Shown: positions 38,122 through 48,319, counted from the stretch's first letter. The stretch is 64,000 nt of DNA from Paraburkholderia phenazinium (GCF_900100735.1 NZ_FNCJ01000021.1:1-64000); one strand, 5' to 3'. Numbers and translations: made by a program. Notes: generated from the sequence alone by a model not told the origin.

Positions 38122-38634
38122 TCACGTCGACGCTTTCTCGTTTTCGGCTGTGCCAGTAGTGTCAGTGGCGACATCGGGAACGCCGTGCGCCGAGATCATC
38201 AGGACCGGACATTGCGCAATCCGCAAAAAGCGCTCTGCGACGCTCCCGAGCACAAGCCGCCGAACGCCGCGCCGGCCGTGCGTACCCATCACGACGAGAT
38301 CCGCTTTCAGATCCGCGGCCGCGTGAAGGATGCAGTGAGCAACATCGAAATCATCGCCAACCGGATTGGTCTCGACGATCCGGGGCGCCCCCTGGACGCT
38401 CTCTTGCTTCATCCGCTCGAGTGCGTAGTCGGCCAGATGCCTGCTTTCCTCGAGGAGCGCGTCGCGCACGATGCTCGAATCGTAGCCGGGGGAGTCGTAA
38501 GCCATTATCGGCACGTCGACGACGTAAAGTGGCTGTAACTCAGCGCTGGACTCGCGGGCGAGTTGGAGGGCGGCCTCGAACGCTCTTGTGGATGTTTCAC
38601 TGCCGTCGATGGCGGCTAGAATATGTCGATACAT
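38122..38634 (-). CDS. Universal stress protein (UspA family)
   Basis: 170 aa from the ATG after GAGGAT. N-terminus MYRHILAAIDGSETSTRAF and GTHGRRGVRRLVLGSVAERF are typical of ATP-binding USPs. It lies 114 bases downstream of the nitroreductase gene in the same direction and is probably transcribed with it from the box at 39485. Confidence 0.92.
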   Translation of the reverse strand: MYRHILAAIDGSETSTRAFEAALQLARESSAELQPLYVVDVPIMAYDSPGYDSSIVRDALLEESRHLADYALERMKQESVQGAPRIVETNPVGDDFDVAHCILHAAADLKADLVVMGTHGRRGVRRLVLGSVAERFLRIAQCPVLMISAHGVPDVATDTTGTAENEKAST

Positions 38635-38748
38635 GTTGATCCTCGGCGATGGCGAATGTACGTTCTCAACGCGAACCGGGGGAGCATGCGCTTTGGGGTT
38701 GCGCATCCTGCCATGACCGCCTCCCGGTCTCAATCTCAAGCCTCAATC

Positions 38749-39405
38749 TCAAGCAGGCTGTTGCTTCGGCAGACCCACGGTTTGCGCGAGGATCGGCAGT
38801 TCATCTTCATTGAGCCGCAACGCGTCGGCGAGCAGCCGATGATTGATCCAGCCCCGGATCACGTTGACGAGCCCGGCTGACGCGCAATAGAGCCCGACGT
38901 TTTGCGCGATCGCACCGGCTGTGACGGCTGAGAACCGTTCGCGCTGCTGCTGCGGCATCTCCAGAAGACTGGAGGTGCGGACCACATACACCAGGTCGAG
39001 CGGCGCCTTGCCGACGAAATCCTGATAGCCGGTCAGATTGCGCGCATCGATCGCGTGCTTGAGCAGTAGTTGATGGTTGGGCGCATCGTACCGATAGACC
39101 CCATTGGGCAGCGCCACATAGATGTCGATTTCGTTGAAAGCATGCGGCGATGGTGCGGTGCGCCCGCCGCTGATCGGCCGGTTGACGCCGTCCGCAGCCC
39201 ACAGCAATTCGCCGAGCGAGTCCATCGACAGCGGGGTCGGTGCGAACTCGCGAGTACTTGCTCGAAACGACAGCGCCGTCATCAGCGGCAGACCCGAACG
39301 CTGGTCGGGCTGCGGCAGTGCGATGGTTTTTGGCGCAGCGCCTTCGGCCGATTCGGGCTCTGCATCAGGCAACGCTTCGTAGGTCAAAAATAGCATCTCA
39401 GGCAT
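38749..39405 (-). CDS. Nitroreductase-family protein (SagB/ThcOx-like)
   Basis: 218 aa. GAGGAG lies 8 bases before the ATG. FMN-binding features: LSFRASTREF near residue 48, SLGELLWAADGVNRP, and the C-terminal AGAIAQNVGLYCASAGL. The family reduces nitro groups, quinones or thiazolines with NAD(P)H. It has its own FNR-type promoter inside the rhomboid 3' end. A 13-bp tandem repeat (CTCAATCTCAAGC, 38729-38754) covers its stop region. Confidence 0.88.
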   Translation of the reverse strand: MPEMLFLTYEALPDAEPESAEGAAPKTIALPQPDQRSGLPLMTALSFRASTREFAPTPLSMDSLGELLWAADGVNRPISGGRTAPSPHAFNEIDIYVALPNGVYRYDAPNHQLLLKHAIDARNLTGYQDFVGKAPLDLVYVVRTSSLLEMPQQQRERFSAVTAGAIAQNVGLYCASAGLVNVIRGWINHRLLADALRLNEDELPILAQTVGLPKQQPA

Positions 39406-39484
39406 CTCAGACTCCTCTCAACGTTACACGTATCCGCGCCGGTGCGGCGTCATCTTCACGATAGTTCGCGCGCTAGCGCACCTG

Positions 39485-39498
39485 TTGATCTCAGTCAA
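39485..39498 (-). promoter_or_regulatory. FNR-type promoter for nitroreductase
   Basis: TTGATCTCAGTCAA, one mismatch, overlapping the rhomboid stop codon. TATCGT lies 21 bases downstream on the minus strand (39458-39463). Confidence 0.72.
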
Positions 39499-40087
39499 TC
39501 CACGAGTGGTGCCGGGATCGCCACCAATAGGCCATGAGTGCGATGGCGCCGAGCATGCCGCCTATGTGTGCAAAGTGAGCGACGTCTGCTTCTTCGCCGC
39601 TCGCGCCCATAAAGAGTTCGAGCACACCGTAACCTGTCGCGAACACCCACGCCGGCATCGGAATGGGCGGGAACAGCAAGACCACGCGGCGGTGCGGGAA
39701 CAGTATCGCGTAGCTCACCAGCAACCCGAACACGCCGGCCGAGGCGCCGATTGTCGGATAGCTGTGCGTGCTGGCAAACGATACGGCGATTTGCACGAGC
39801 GCTCCGCTCACAACGCTGGCGACATACAGTGCAGCCACGCGCAGGTGTCCGATGGTCCGTTCGACTTCACGGCCAAACACGTATAGGCCGAACATGTTGA
39901 ACAGAAGGTGCGTGAGGTTCGCGTGCAGGGCGCTGTAAGTCAGCAACTGCCAGAAGTGAAAGACAGGTTCGTCGGCCGCAACGGCGGGCGACGGCGGCCA
40001 GAGCGCGAGTAGGCCGATGAGCAGGTTTGGATCGCGCTGTTCGAGGAAGAACGCGACGATATTTATCGCAATCAGTGTAAACGTCAT
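39491..40087 (-). CDS. Rhomboid-family intramembrane serine protease
   Basis: 198 aa with six membrane segments. The catalytic dyad is visible: Ser116 in T-I-G-A-S-A-G and His174 in F-A-H-I-G-G. HANLTHLLFNM matches the conserved HxxxHxxxN region. It cleaves transmembrane substrates within the inner membrane. It is transcribed away from the third BON gene, from a shared box at 40148. Confidence 0.93.
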   Translation of the reverse strand: MTFTLIAINIVAFFLEQRDPNLLIGLLALWPPSPAVAADEPVFHFWQLLTYSALHANLTHLLFNMFGLYVFGREVERTIGHLRVAALYVASVVSGALVQIAVSFASTHSYPTIGASAGVFGLLVSYAILFPHRRVVLLFPPIPMPAWVFATGYGVLELFMGASGEEADVAHFAHIGGMLGAIALMAYWWRSRHHSWID

Positions 40088-40147
40088 GATGACCGGTTCC
40101 CTCGGTGGACAGGTTTCCTCACCCTATCGCTGCTGGAGCGCAAAACC

Positions 40148-40161
40148 TTGACCCATATCAG
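40148..40161. promoter_or_regulatory. Bidirectional FNR-type box between rhomboid and BON genes
   Basis: TTGACCCATATCAG (two mismatches). TAGGGT lies 21 bases away on the minus strand (40121-40126) and TAACTT 21 bases away on the plus strand (40183-40188). One box thus sits at the class II distance for both divergent genes. Confidence 0.62.
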
Positions 40162-40259
40162 TCAGTCGCCCGGCTGCAGCGATAACTTAGATCATGCGAA
40201 AGCGCTGGCGCTGAGCTGCGACGCAAATGACGTGACCATGGACATGAAAGGAGAGGGTT

Positions 40260-40910
40260 ATGAAGACCGATCAGCAATTGCAGCAGGAAGTCGAGGATGA
40301 GCTCGCGTGGGATTCAGCGGTTACCGGGACGGATATCGGCGTCGAAGTGAAGGAGCGGGTGGTCACGCTGTCGGGGCATCCGGCCAGCTATGCGGAAAAG
40401 CTGGCGGCGGAGAAGGCGGCGCAACGGGTCGCCGGCGTCAAGGCGGTGGTCGTTGAAATGAGCGTTCGGCTGCCGCACGGCGACACACGAACCGACGAAG
40501 AAGTTGCCAACGCGGTTCGCTCGATCCTCAAATGGACCGTCGGACTGCCAGAAGCCTCGGTTCAGGTCCAGGTCGAGAAGGGCTGGGTAACCTTGCGCGG
40601 AGAAGTCGACAGGGCGTTCCAGCGGCACGTGGCAACACGCACGATCAACCACATGCGCGGCGTCGTGGGTGTCACGAATCTGATCGACGTGGGCGGCGAG
40701 GTGGCGGCAGACGACATTGGCGAGAAGATCAGCCAGGCTTTGAAACGCCATGCCGAGCGCGAAGCGAATCACGTCGGGGTCACCGCGCATGAGGGTATCG
40801 TCACCCTGACCGGCAAGGTGGGCTCGTATGCGGAGCGATTGGCCGCAAGGGGAGCGGCATGGTCGGCGCCCGGGGTGCACGCGGTCGTCGACAATCTCAC
40901 GATCGGGTAG
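40260..40910 (+). CDS. Triple BON-domain protein
   Basis: 216 aa. GGAGAGG precedes the ATG. Start MKTDQQLQQEVEDELAWD aligns with the two paralogues. Three BON repeats (GVEVKERVVTLSGH, QVQVEKGWVTLRGEV, GVTAHEGIVTLTGKV). No signal peptide. Closest in plan to the protein at 21813. Confidence 0.92.
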   Translation: MKTDQQLQQEVEDELAWDSAVTGTDIGVEVKERVVTLSGHPASYAEKLAAEKAAQRVAGVKAVVVEMSVRLPHGDTRTDEEVANAVRSILKWTVGLPEASVQVQVEKGWVTLRGEVDRAFQRHVATRTINHMRGVVGVTNLIDVGGEVAADDIGEKISQALKRHAEREANHVGVTAHEGIVTLTGKVGSYAERLAARGAAWSAPGVHAVVDNLTIG

Positions 40911-41002
40911 TGTGCGAACGCCAGCCGTGCGTGGCCTTGCGCCCCACGCGCGGCATATCGGGCGAAGTATAGGCGCATTTACTGCATGTCGAGGCATTCT
41001 TC

Positions 41003-41239
41003 ATGACAATCTCAGGCAACGTTAGTGAAGCCGACTGGTCCGTTTCCACCGAGGTCTACGAGGCCGCTGGCGGCTTCGACTGCCGGATTCGGGTCAGTCA
41101 TCGCACGCCGAAAGGCGTCTTTGCACACGAATTCAAGCACAGCAGGGTATTCGCAACGGAACGCGAAGCGGTCCTCGAGGGATTGCGGGAAGGGATGGTG
41201 TGGATCGAGCTTAAGCGAGCAAACACCATCCACGTATAG
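41003..41239 (+). CDS. Small protein of unknown function (78 aa)
   Basis: CGAGG lies 9 bases before the ATG. Protein-like composition: a beta-rich centre (FDCRIRVSHRTPKGVFAHEF) and a C-terminal helix (EREAVLEGLREGMVWIELK). No family recognised with confidence. It follows the BON gene by 92 bases and precedes ftsH, which has its own promoter. Confidence 0.6.
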   Translation: MTISGNVSEADWSVSTEVYEAAGGFDCRIRVSHRTPKGVFAHEFKHSRVFATEREAVLEGLREGMVWIELKRANTIHV

Positions 41240-41267
41240 TGCCTCGCGGCATGCCGGTGTTGTTCAC

Positions 41268-41281
41268 TTGATCTGGATCAT
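41268..41281 (+). promoter_or_regulatory. FNR-type promoter for ftsH
   Basis: TTGATCTGGATCAT, one mismatch, then TATGCT after 21 bases (41303-41308). Predicted start near 41316. Confidence 0.75.
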
Positions 41282-41366
41282 GAAAGGCCAGACGGGCATC
41301 CCTATGCTGTGCGCATGTCCAGGATTATCGGTGTTGCCGGTTCCCCAATGATCCACGCTCTCGACC

Positions 41367-43349
41367 ATGAACGAAAAATCCAGTTTAACCAGCGTTCTGA
41401 TCGTAATCGGCTTCATAACGCTGATGGCCGCGCAGCTTTTCCTGTATCGGGTGCCGTCTGAAACGATCGCGTACAGCGACTTTCACAAGTTGCTTGTCGC
41501 ACGGCAGTTGGACAACCTTGAGATCGGTTCCGAACAGATATCAGGCAGCATCCAGATGCCAGCTGCCGCTCCCTTGCTGCCGGCGTCCGCCGCAAGTGAA
41601 CTCGCCGGCCACGGAGCGCCGTGGCGCTTTTCGACCGTGCGTGTCACTGACGATCATCTGACGGAAGATCTGGCCGCGGCGGGCGTGCGCTATACAGGTC
41701 TGGCGGACACCACGTGGGTTTCCACGCTGCTGGGATGGATTGTCCCGCTGTTGATGCTCGCGGTCGTCTGGAGTGTTTTCATGCGGCGCTCTGGCGGCAG
41801 CCTGCGTGACTTCAGCGGTATCGGCAAGAGCAAGCCGCAGCTCTACGTGCCACAGGAAACCGAAGTCACGTTCGACGATATTGCCGGCATCGACGAAGCC
41901 AAGGCGGAACTCAAGCAGATCGTCGAGTTCCTCTGCAACCCTGAGCGCTATCGCCGCCTTGGCGGCAAGATCCCGAAGGGGGTGTTGATCGTCGGCGCGC
42001 CGGGTACCGGCAAGACGCTGCTCGCCAAGGCCGTAGCCGGAGAGGCGGCGGTGCCGTTCTTCTCGATCAGCGGTTCGGCCTTTGTCGAAATGTTCGTCGG
42101 CGTTGGGGCGGCGCGGGTTCGCGATCTCTTCGAGCAGGCACAGAAGAAGGCGCCGTGCATTGTGTTCATCGACGAACTGGATGCGCTCGGCAAGGTGCGC
42201 GGTGCAGGCGCGACATCAGGCAATGACGAACGCGAACAGACCCTCAATCAGCTACTGGTGGAAATGGACGGATTTCGCGCGAATTCGGGTGTCATAATCA
42301 TGGCGGCAACGAATCGTCCCGAGATTCTCGACCCGGCATTGCTGCGCCCTGGCCGCTTCGACCGGCATATTGCGATCGATCGTCCGGATCTCGCGGGACG
42401 CCGGCAGATTCTTCTGGTTCATGTGAAACACGTGCCGCTAGCGGACGATGTCGACCTTGGGGAAATTGCTTCGCGCACACCCGGTTTCGCCGGAGCGGAT
42501 CTGGCCAATGTCGTCAACGAGGCAGCGCTGCATGCAGCCGAACTGGACAAATCGGCGGTTGCCATGGCGGATTTCGACGAGGCTATCGATCGTGCAATGG
42601 CCGGAATGGAACGCAAGAGCCGTGTGATGAACGAACAGGAAAAAATCACGATTGCCTACCACGAGGCTGGTCATGCGCTTGTGGCCCAGAGCCGGGCCCA
42701 TTGCGATCCGGTCAAGAAAGTATCGATCATTCCGCGTGGTGTGGCAGCGCTCGGCTATACCCAGCAGGTGCCGACCGAGGACCGCTATGTACTGCGCAAG
42801 AGTGAGCTGCTGGATCGGCTCGATGCATATCTCGGTGGACGCGTGGCCGAGGAAATCGCTTTCGGTGACGTCTCGACCGGTGCGGAAAACGATCTGGAGC
42901 GCGCGACCGCGTTGGTCCGGCACATGGTGACGCGCTATGGCATGAGTGACGAGATGGGGCTGGTGACGTTGGGTGACGACGAGCCGCGAGCGGGATATTT
43001 CCCAGGCTTCGGTCGCGGCGAGCGCTACAGCGAGAGCACGGCGAAGGTCATCGACGATGAAGTGCGTCATGTGCTCGCCGACGCTCACGAGCGGGTCATG
43101 CGGACGCTTGGTGAGCAGCGTGTGCAATTGGACCGCATCGCGAAGCGGCTGCTCGAATGCGAAGTGATCGACCACGCGACTTTGCTGAAACTGATTAGCG
43201 GCGATGAAGCGGATATATCGCATAGCATCACTGGCGTAGCGACAGGTTCGCCGGACGATGTTGCAGAGATTGGCGCGGGAGGCGAATTGCACTGCTACAT
43301 CGGCCAGCCACGAGAGAAGCCTGCCCGTCCCGAATCGACGCCCGCTTGA
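41367..43349 (+). CDS. ftsH: FtsH-type ATP-dependent zinc metalloprotease (accessory copy)
   Basis: 660 aa. Two membrane segments (about 9-27 and 121-139) flank a periplasmic part. The AAA module has Walker A GAPGTGKT (210-217), Walker B VFIDELDA, the second region of homology NRPEILDPALLRPGRFDR (given in part) and the protease motif HEAGH at 432-436. It degrades membrane and soluble proteins. Its place in a stress cluster, away from rrmJ/folP, suggests a secondary FtsH rather than the essential one. Confidence 0.94.
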   Translation: MNEKSSLTSVLIVIGFITLMAAQLFLYRVPSETIAYSDFHKLLVARQLDNLEIGSEQISGSIQMPAAAPLLPASAASELAGHGAPWRFSTVRVTDDHLTEDLAAAGVRYTGLADTTWVSTLLGWIVPLLMLAVVWSVFMRRSGGSLRDFSGIGKSKPQLYVPQETEVTFDDIAGIDEAKAELKQIVEFLCNPERYRRLGGKIPKGVLIVGAPGTGKTLLAKAVAGEAAVPFFSISGSAFVEMFVGVGAARVRDLFEQAQKKAPCIVFIDELDALGKVRGAGATSGNDEREQTLNQLLVEMDGFRANSGVIIMAATNRPEILDPALLRPGRFDRHIAIDRPDLAGRRQILLVHVKHVPLADDVDLGEIASRTPGFAGADLANVVNEAALHAAELDKSAVAMADFDEAIDRAMAGMERKSRVMNEQEKITIAYHEAGHALVAQSRAHCDPVKKVSIIPRGVAALGYTQQVPTEDRYVLRKSELLDRLDAYLGGRVAEEIAFGDVSTGAENDLERATALVRHMVTRYGMSDEMGLVTLGDDEPRAGYFPGFGRGERYSESTAKVIDDEVRHVLADAHERVMRTLGEQRVQLDRIAKRLLECEVIDHATLLKLISGDEADISHSITGVATGSPDDVAEIGAGGELHCYIGQPREKPARPESTPA

Positions 43350-43359
43350 TACATATCAA
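43346..43359 (+). promoter_or_regulatory. Perfect FNR-type box overlapping the ftsH stop
   Basis: TTGATACATATCAA, exact consensus; its first bases contain the ftsH TGA. TACTTG lies 21 bases downstream. It would drive the decayed 43450-49042 block. Confidence 0.75.
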
Positions 43360-43449
43360 GCAATGTCGCGAGCCACGCGGTACTTGTCAACGCCGTGACA
43401 CACGGCCTGCGAACACTGGGGCTATCCACCAGGCCACCGGACGCCCCCG

Positions 43450-45407
43450 ATGCAAAAGACCGAAGCCGTTGAATCGATGGGCCAGCGCAGCCTGCTGCTG
43501 CCGGCATGGATCAAGGCGGCGCTGTCCGCCAACGACCGGCTCAAGCTTTACCTGAGCGTGTTGCAAACCGCCTTTGCGCATGCCGAACATCGGGAAGCCG
43601 AGGCGCTCGACCTGAGCGGAGAACTGGGCGCCGCGCGCGCCGAAGCGTCGTGGTTGCGGGAGTTGTCCGCCAACGCGTCGCTGGTCGACGGCACCCTACT
43701 GGTGCCGAACCTGGAGTTTCTCATCGAGCACCTTGCCGCCGACCTCAAGACGATGGCCAAGCCGTTGCTCGATGCGGGTCACCATGCCGACGCCCTAGGG
43801 GAGCGCGTCAAGTACTGGCTGGACTGGCTGCACGCCCTGCATGGTGAGCGTCTAGTGGCCGCGCAATTGCAGGCGTTTACCCGCGGCCAGTGCACGGGCG
43901 GCGCTGACAGTCTGCATCTGCTGGTGATGGACCTGCATCGCCAGCTCAACCGGTTGGCTGGAGAGTTGTCGAGCGAGGAGATCGATGGCGCCCATGTCTG
44001 GCAATTGCAGCCGCCGGACCGTGCGCGCGTGACCGCGTTCATGCGCGGGCTAAACCGCACCGCGCCGCTAAAGTTCGATCACCCGGGGCTCGACACCGCT
44101 GCGACACGCGATGGCGAACGTTTGCTCCCGCAGAACGACATTGGCACCAACGACGCCCACGTGCTGGTGATCCAGATCGAGGGCCGCACGATCACGCTGA
44201 GTGATTCGGACCTGCATCGCGCACGCTTCGAGTTCTTCCAGTCGCTGCTGGCGCCGTACGGCGCGCAGTGGTCGGAACTGGAAGCCAAGGTCAGCGCGGC
44301 ACTCAATGACGGCGGCGCCTTCACCTTCGGCACGGCGCGCTTCGAGTGCGCCGACGAGCAGACGCTCGACGCGACCCTCGAAGGGATCTGCTCGTGCATC
44401 GTGTTCCTGATCGACTGGAATCGCGCGCGCAAGCGCCTGCTCCCGTTCGTCGGCAGGAGCGATGCCATCGAAGTGCTGAACATCGCGGCCCAGCGCGATG
44501 CGGGGCACGTGGCGTGGTTGAAAGCGGGCGGCGAGCAGCTTGTCTACGCAGCGATGCAGGTGGCCGGGCAAGGCGCGTTTCGAATCGGGGATCGCCTCGA
44601 CGATGTGCTGGCGCAGCCGATGCGCGAGGCTTCCTGGTTGAAGTGTTGCAGTTCGCCAGCAAGGCGCGCCGCGCCGGTCAGCCCGATGCACTGGTCGCCG
44701 ATGAGGTACGTCTGCTGCTCGCGCGGCGCGTGTGTCAGCGCAGCAGCGAATTCGATCTGCTGGACGAACACGCCGCCTACTGCCATGCGCTCGCGCAAGC
44801 GGTTAGCGACGGTCTGACACACGACATCATGAGCGCGTCACCCCCGGGGTCTGCCCCGGCACAACAACTGGCTGTGCGGGCCAAGGTGTGGGAGCGGCAG
44901 GCGGACCACCTAGTCATGCGAGCGCGTGAGCAGGCCCTGCGCCAGCCGCGCTGGCAACCCTTCGAGCATCTGCTCGAACTGTCCGACGACATTGCCGACG
45001 CACTCGAGGAAGCCACCTTCCTGATGAGCCTGATCGCCAACAACCATCAGCAGGGGTGGGATATGATGGTTCACGAATCACTGTCGCGTCTCGCGCAAAC
45101 TGTGCTGATGGCCACCCAGGAGCACGTCAAGGCGCTTGCGATTGCGCGCTGTCTCGGCACCGCCAGCGACACGGCCGACAGCGACGCCTTCCTCGCGGCA
45201 TCATGGAATGTGCTGCATGCCGAGCGGCAGTGCGACGAATTACTACGCGCGGCGCGTCGCGCAATCCTTGCCGCCGTGCGCGACGCACCCGCGCTGATGC
45301 TTGCGGACAATCTCGCGGGGACGCTCGAGCTCGCCTCGGACCGCTTGCTGGTGGCCGGCTATGCGCTGCGCGACGTCGCCTTCGGTGCAGAGGGAATACG
45401 CCCATGA
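43450..45407 (+). pseudogene. Large unknown gene broken by one frameshift
   Basis: The first frame reads a coherent helical protein from 43450 to about 44625 (SLLLPAWIKAALSANDRLKLYL, LVPNLEFLIEHLAADLKTMA given in part). It then turns to Arg/Ser/Cys-rich nonsense and stops at 44817. The second frame takes over at FLVEVLQFASKARRAGQPDAL and continues to 45407. One inserted or lost base near 44610-44640 explains it. The intact product would be about 650 aa. The C-terminal part is a helix bundle that recalls PhoU-like DUF47 proteins; I am not sure. The ATGA overlap with the next gene shows an original operon. Confidence 0.75.
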
Positions 45408-46411
45408 ACAGCCTTCAGGAAGCGTTGGTACAAGCCTGGCCCGACGAGGTATACGTGATCGGATGCGGCCCCACGGTGGGAGCCAGTCGAGAGGAGGCGA
45501 AAGTGTCGGCGCAAACCGTGGGGTTCAAGGCCTGGAATCTGCTGCGCATGGCGGCTCTCGGTCTGCCGGTGCCGCCCGCTTTCGTGCTCGGCACGCACTA
45601 TTGCCGCGATGGCGACGCGCGTGCCGCAGCGACCACGAGTATGGTGTGGGGGCCTGCGCTCCAGGAACTGGAACGTACCACCGGGCCGCGCTTCGGCGAC
45701 GTGCGACGACCGCTGTTGCTGTCGGTGCGCTCGGGCGCGCCGGTGTCGATGCCGGGGATGATGGGCACCTTGCTCAACGTGGGCCTGTGCGATGCAACAC
45801 TCCCAGGCATGCTACGCCAGACCGGCAATCCGCGCCTCGTGTGGGACACGTATCGCCGTCTCGTTGCGACCTATGGCGAACTGGTTGCCGGGGTGCCTGC
45901 GCAAGCTTTCGAAGCCGAATGCGCCGCGCTGGCCGGTACACGCTACGAACATGAGCTGGATTTTGCCGAACTGCGCGAATTGACACACCGTTGCCTCGCC
46001 GCATATGAACGTTCCGCCGGCCAGCCATTCCCGCAAGATCCGCAGATTCAACTGAGCGGGGCGATAGCGGCGGTGCTCGCAAGCTGGCAGTCCCCCAAGG
46101 CCTGCGCGTACCGGCGTCAGTGCGATATCAACGATGCGATCGGTACGGCCGTGACCGTCCAGGCGATGGTTTTCGGCAACGCAGGTGGCCGCTCGGGCGC
46201 GGGAGTCGGTTTTACGCGCGACCCTGTCAGCGGCGAGCCGGCGCTTTGGGTCGACTTTCTCTTTAATGCGCAAGGCGAAGATGTCGTCTCAGGCCGGCGC
46301 AGCGCGCGCGGGCACGAGGCGCTTGCGCGCGCCATGCCTGCATCTGGGAAGCACTGCAGGAAGCGGCTGCACGGCTCGAACAGGCCTTCGGTGACATGCA
46401 GGATTTCGAAT

Positions 46412-48319
46412 TCACAGTGCGGGATGCCCGCCTGTACATGTTGCAGACCCGTAATGGCAAGCGCACGCCGCAAGCAACCGCACGCATCGCGCTGGACCTG
46501 CTCGATGAGGGGCTGATCGGTGCGGAGGTCGCGCGCGAACGCACTGCAGCGTTGCAGTCGGCGGATTTGGTGCGGGTCCGGCTCGCCGCGACTGACAACG
46601 AGCTGCTGAAACCGCTGGCGCACGCCGCGAGTGCGAGTAATTACTCCGCCTACAATGTTGCATACTTTTCACTCCGTCGTCTGAATCATTCGGATTTTCG
46701 TTGGCGAGAGCCCCCGGGTGTGGATCGATCCTGAACACAACCACGATTTCATCCTTGTGGATTTCGACACGCTTGACCAGACCCAACACGATCTTGCGCT
46801 TCGTTTCAAGATCAATCGTATCCAGTTTTTCGGTGACGGCGCTCGCAAATTCTTCGAGCCGGTTTATCACCAGATACAGCTCACTTTGCACCGCCCCTTG
46901 CTGCCTGGACTCAAGGATCTGCTGGTCAATCTGCTCAAGCCGATTCTTCAGTTGCTGCATCTTCGGGGCGAAGTCGGTCTTATCGATGATACCGTCTGAA
47001 TAGCTGTCGATCAGCCGGGACTTGCCCTTTTCCAGCTGCAGCCGCTGCTTTTCAAGGTTGCTCATGTCAAAGCCACGCGTCTCATGGCGCTCCATCATAT
47101 CCAGTCGACGCTCATATTCGCTCTTCAGTCGTTCTGGATGCCTTAGCAATTCCACGACCTGCTGCCATACCAGATCATCGAGCCGGTCCGTTCGTACCTG
47201 CAGATTGTCACAGATACGTTGGCCGCCGAAGCGATAGGCGTCGGTTCCAACACAGCGGTAATAGGCGTAGTCCCGCTGATGCCCCTTCGCCGCAGCCTTG
47301 CTAACCTTCTTCGCGTAGTAGGCGTAACGGCACTGGCCGCAGACCGTCAATCCTTGTAGCAGGCGTAGCGGCACAGTCTCGCGCCTCTGGCGTGCCAGCT
47401 TGCGGTTCTCGGCAAGCTGTTCCTGAGCCGACTGGAACAGCGCCTCGCTGATGATGGCCGGCACCGGAATCTCGATCCAGTCTTGCGGGTCGGTGCGGGT
47501 TGTCGAGTGCGGTTTTCTGGGTACGTCGGAACTGTGACGCTGGGCACGCACGCGTACCTGCAGGTGATCGCGCGACTGCGTCTTGCCGAACGCAGCCCGC
47601 CCCATGTACGCAGGATTGCGCAATATGCCCCATACCACACTGCGGTCCCAGTACGGCTTGCCCGACGCCGTCACCGTACCCGACTCGGTGAGGCGACGTA
47701 CCACTTCCCCTATGCTCAGGCGGTCCATCCCCACCCACTGGAAGATCGCCCGGACCGTCGCTGCCTGGGGCAGTTCGATAACGTACCGGGCCGGCGTGCC
47801 GTCGAGCTGCCGGCGAATGTAGCGGTAGCCGTAGGGGGCCCCGGACAGTACATTGACGCTGCCGCGTTTTGCGCCGTGAAGCTTGCCACGACGGTGACGC
47901 TCGGCGATCTTCGCCCGCTCGTATTCTGCGATCATGCCCTGCATCTGCAATAGCAGCGACTCTTCCGGCGTCGTACCGATTGCGTGATTGAGGAACACCA
48001 CCTGGATGCCACAGGCCGTGAACTCTTCCATCAGCAGCGCCTGGTGTGCATATTTGCGCGCCAGCCGGTCCGGTGACAGGATGTACAGATGATCGATCGC
48101 ACCGAGCGCGGCACAGTCTCTGAGTCGCTCCAGCTGTGGCCTGATCAGTGTCGCGCCGCTCACGCCAGCGTCAACGAAACACATGTCGTCGACGATCTGC
48201 GCCCCGTCAGCCGAAATACGCTCCCTCAGTGCAGCGATCTGGCTTTCAATGGTGCCGCGTTTGTTCTGCTGTTCGGAGGATACCCGCGCATAGAGCGCAA
48301 CCATCGCAGCTTTGCTCAT
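46412..48319 (-). CDS. Large serine recombinase (resolvase/invertase N-terminus, recombinase and zinc-ribbon domains)
   Basis: 635 aa as read. The catalytic domain opens ALYARVSSEQQNKRGTIESQ with the nucleophile Ser, followed by LSPDRLARKYAHQ. The recombinase domain (GILRNPAYMGRAAFG), a zinc-ribbon (VCGQCRYAYYAKK) and a coiled coil (SNLEKQRLQLEKGKSRLI) follow. From about residue 560 the frame crosses the element edge and reads about 75 codons antisense to the dikinase gene, so the C-terminus is probably an artefact of this insertion site. The catalytic part is intact. Confidence 0.9.
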   Translation of the reverse strand: MSKAAMVALYARVSSEQQNKRGTIESQIAALRERISADGAQIVDDMCFVDAGVSGATLIRPQLERLRDCAALGAIDHLYILSPDRLARKYAHQALLMEEFTACGIQVVFLNHAIGTTPEESLLLQMQGMIAEYERAKIAERHRRGKLHGAKRGSVNVLSGAPYGYRYIRRQLDGTPARYVIELPQAATVRAIFQWVGMDRLSIGEVVRRLTESGTVTASGKPYWDRSVVWGILRNPAYMGRAAFGKTQSRDHLQVRVRAQRHSSDVPRKPHSTTRTDPQDWIEIPVPAIISEALFQSAQEQLAENRKLARQRRETVPLRLLQGLTVCGQCRYAYYAKKVSKAAAKGHQRDYAYYRCVGTDAYRFGGQRICDNLQVRTDRLDDLVWQQVVELLRHPERLKSEYERRLDMMERHETRGFDMSNLEKQRLQLEKGKSRLIDSYSDGIIDKTDFAPKMQQLKNRLEQIDQQILESRQQGAVQSELYLVINRLEEFASAVTEKLDTIDLETKRKIVLGLVKRVEIHKDEIVVVFRIDPHPGALANENPNDSDDGVKSMQHCRRSNYSHSRRAPAVSAARCQSRRAGPAPNPPTATLQCVRARPPHRSAPHRAGPARCVRLLAACACHYGSATCTGGHPAL

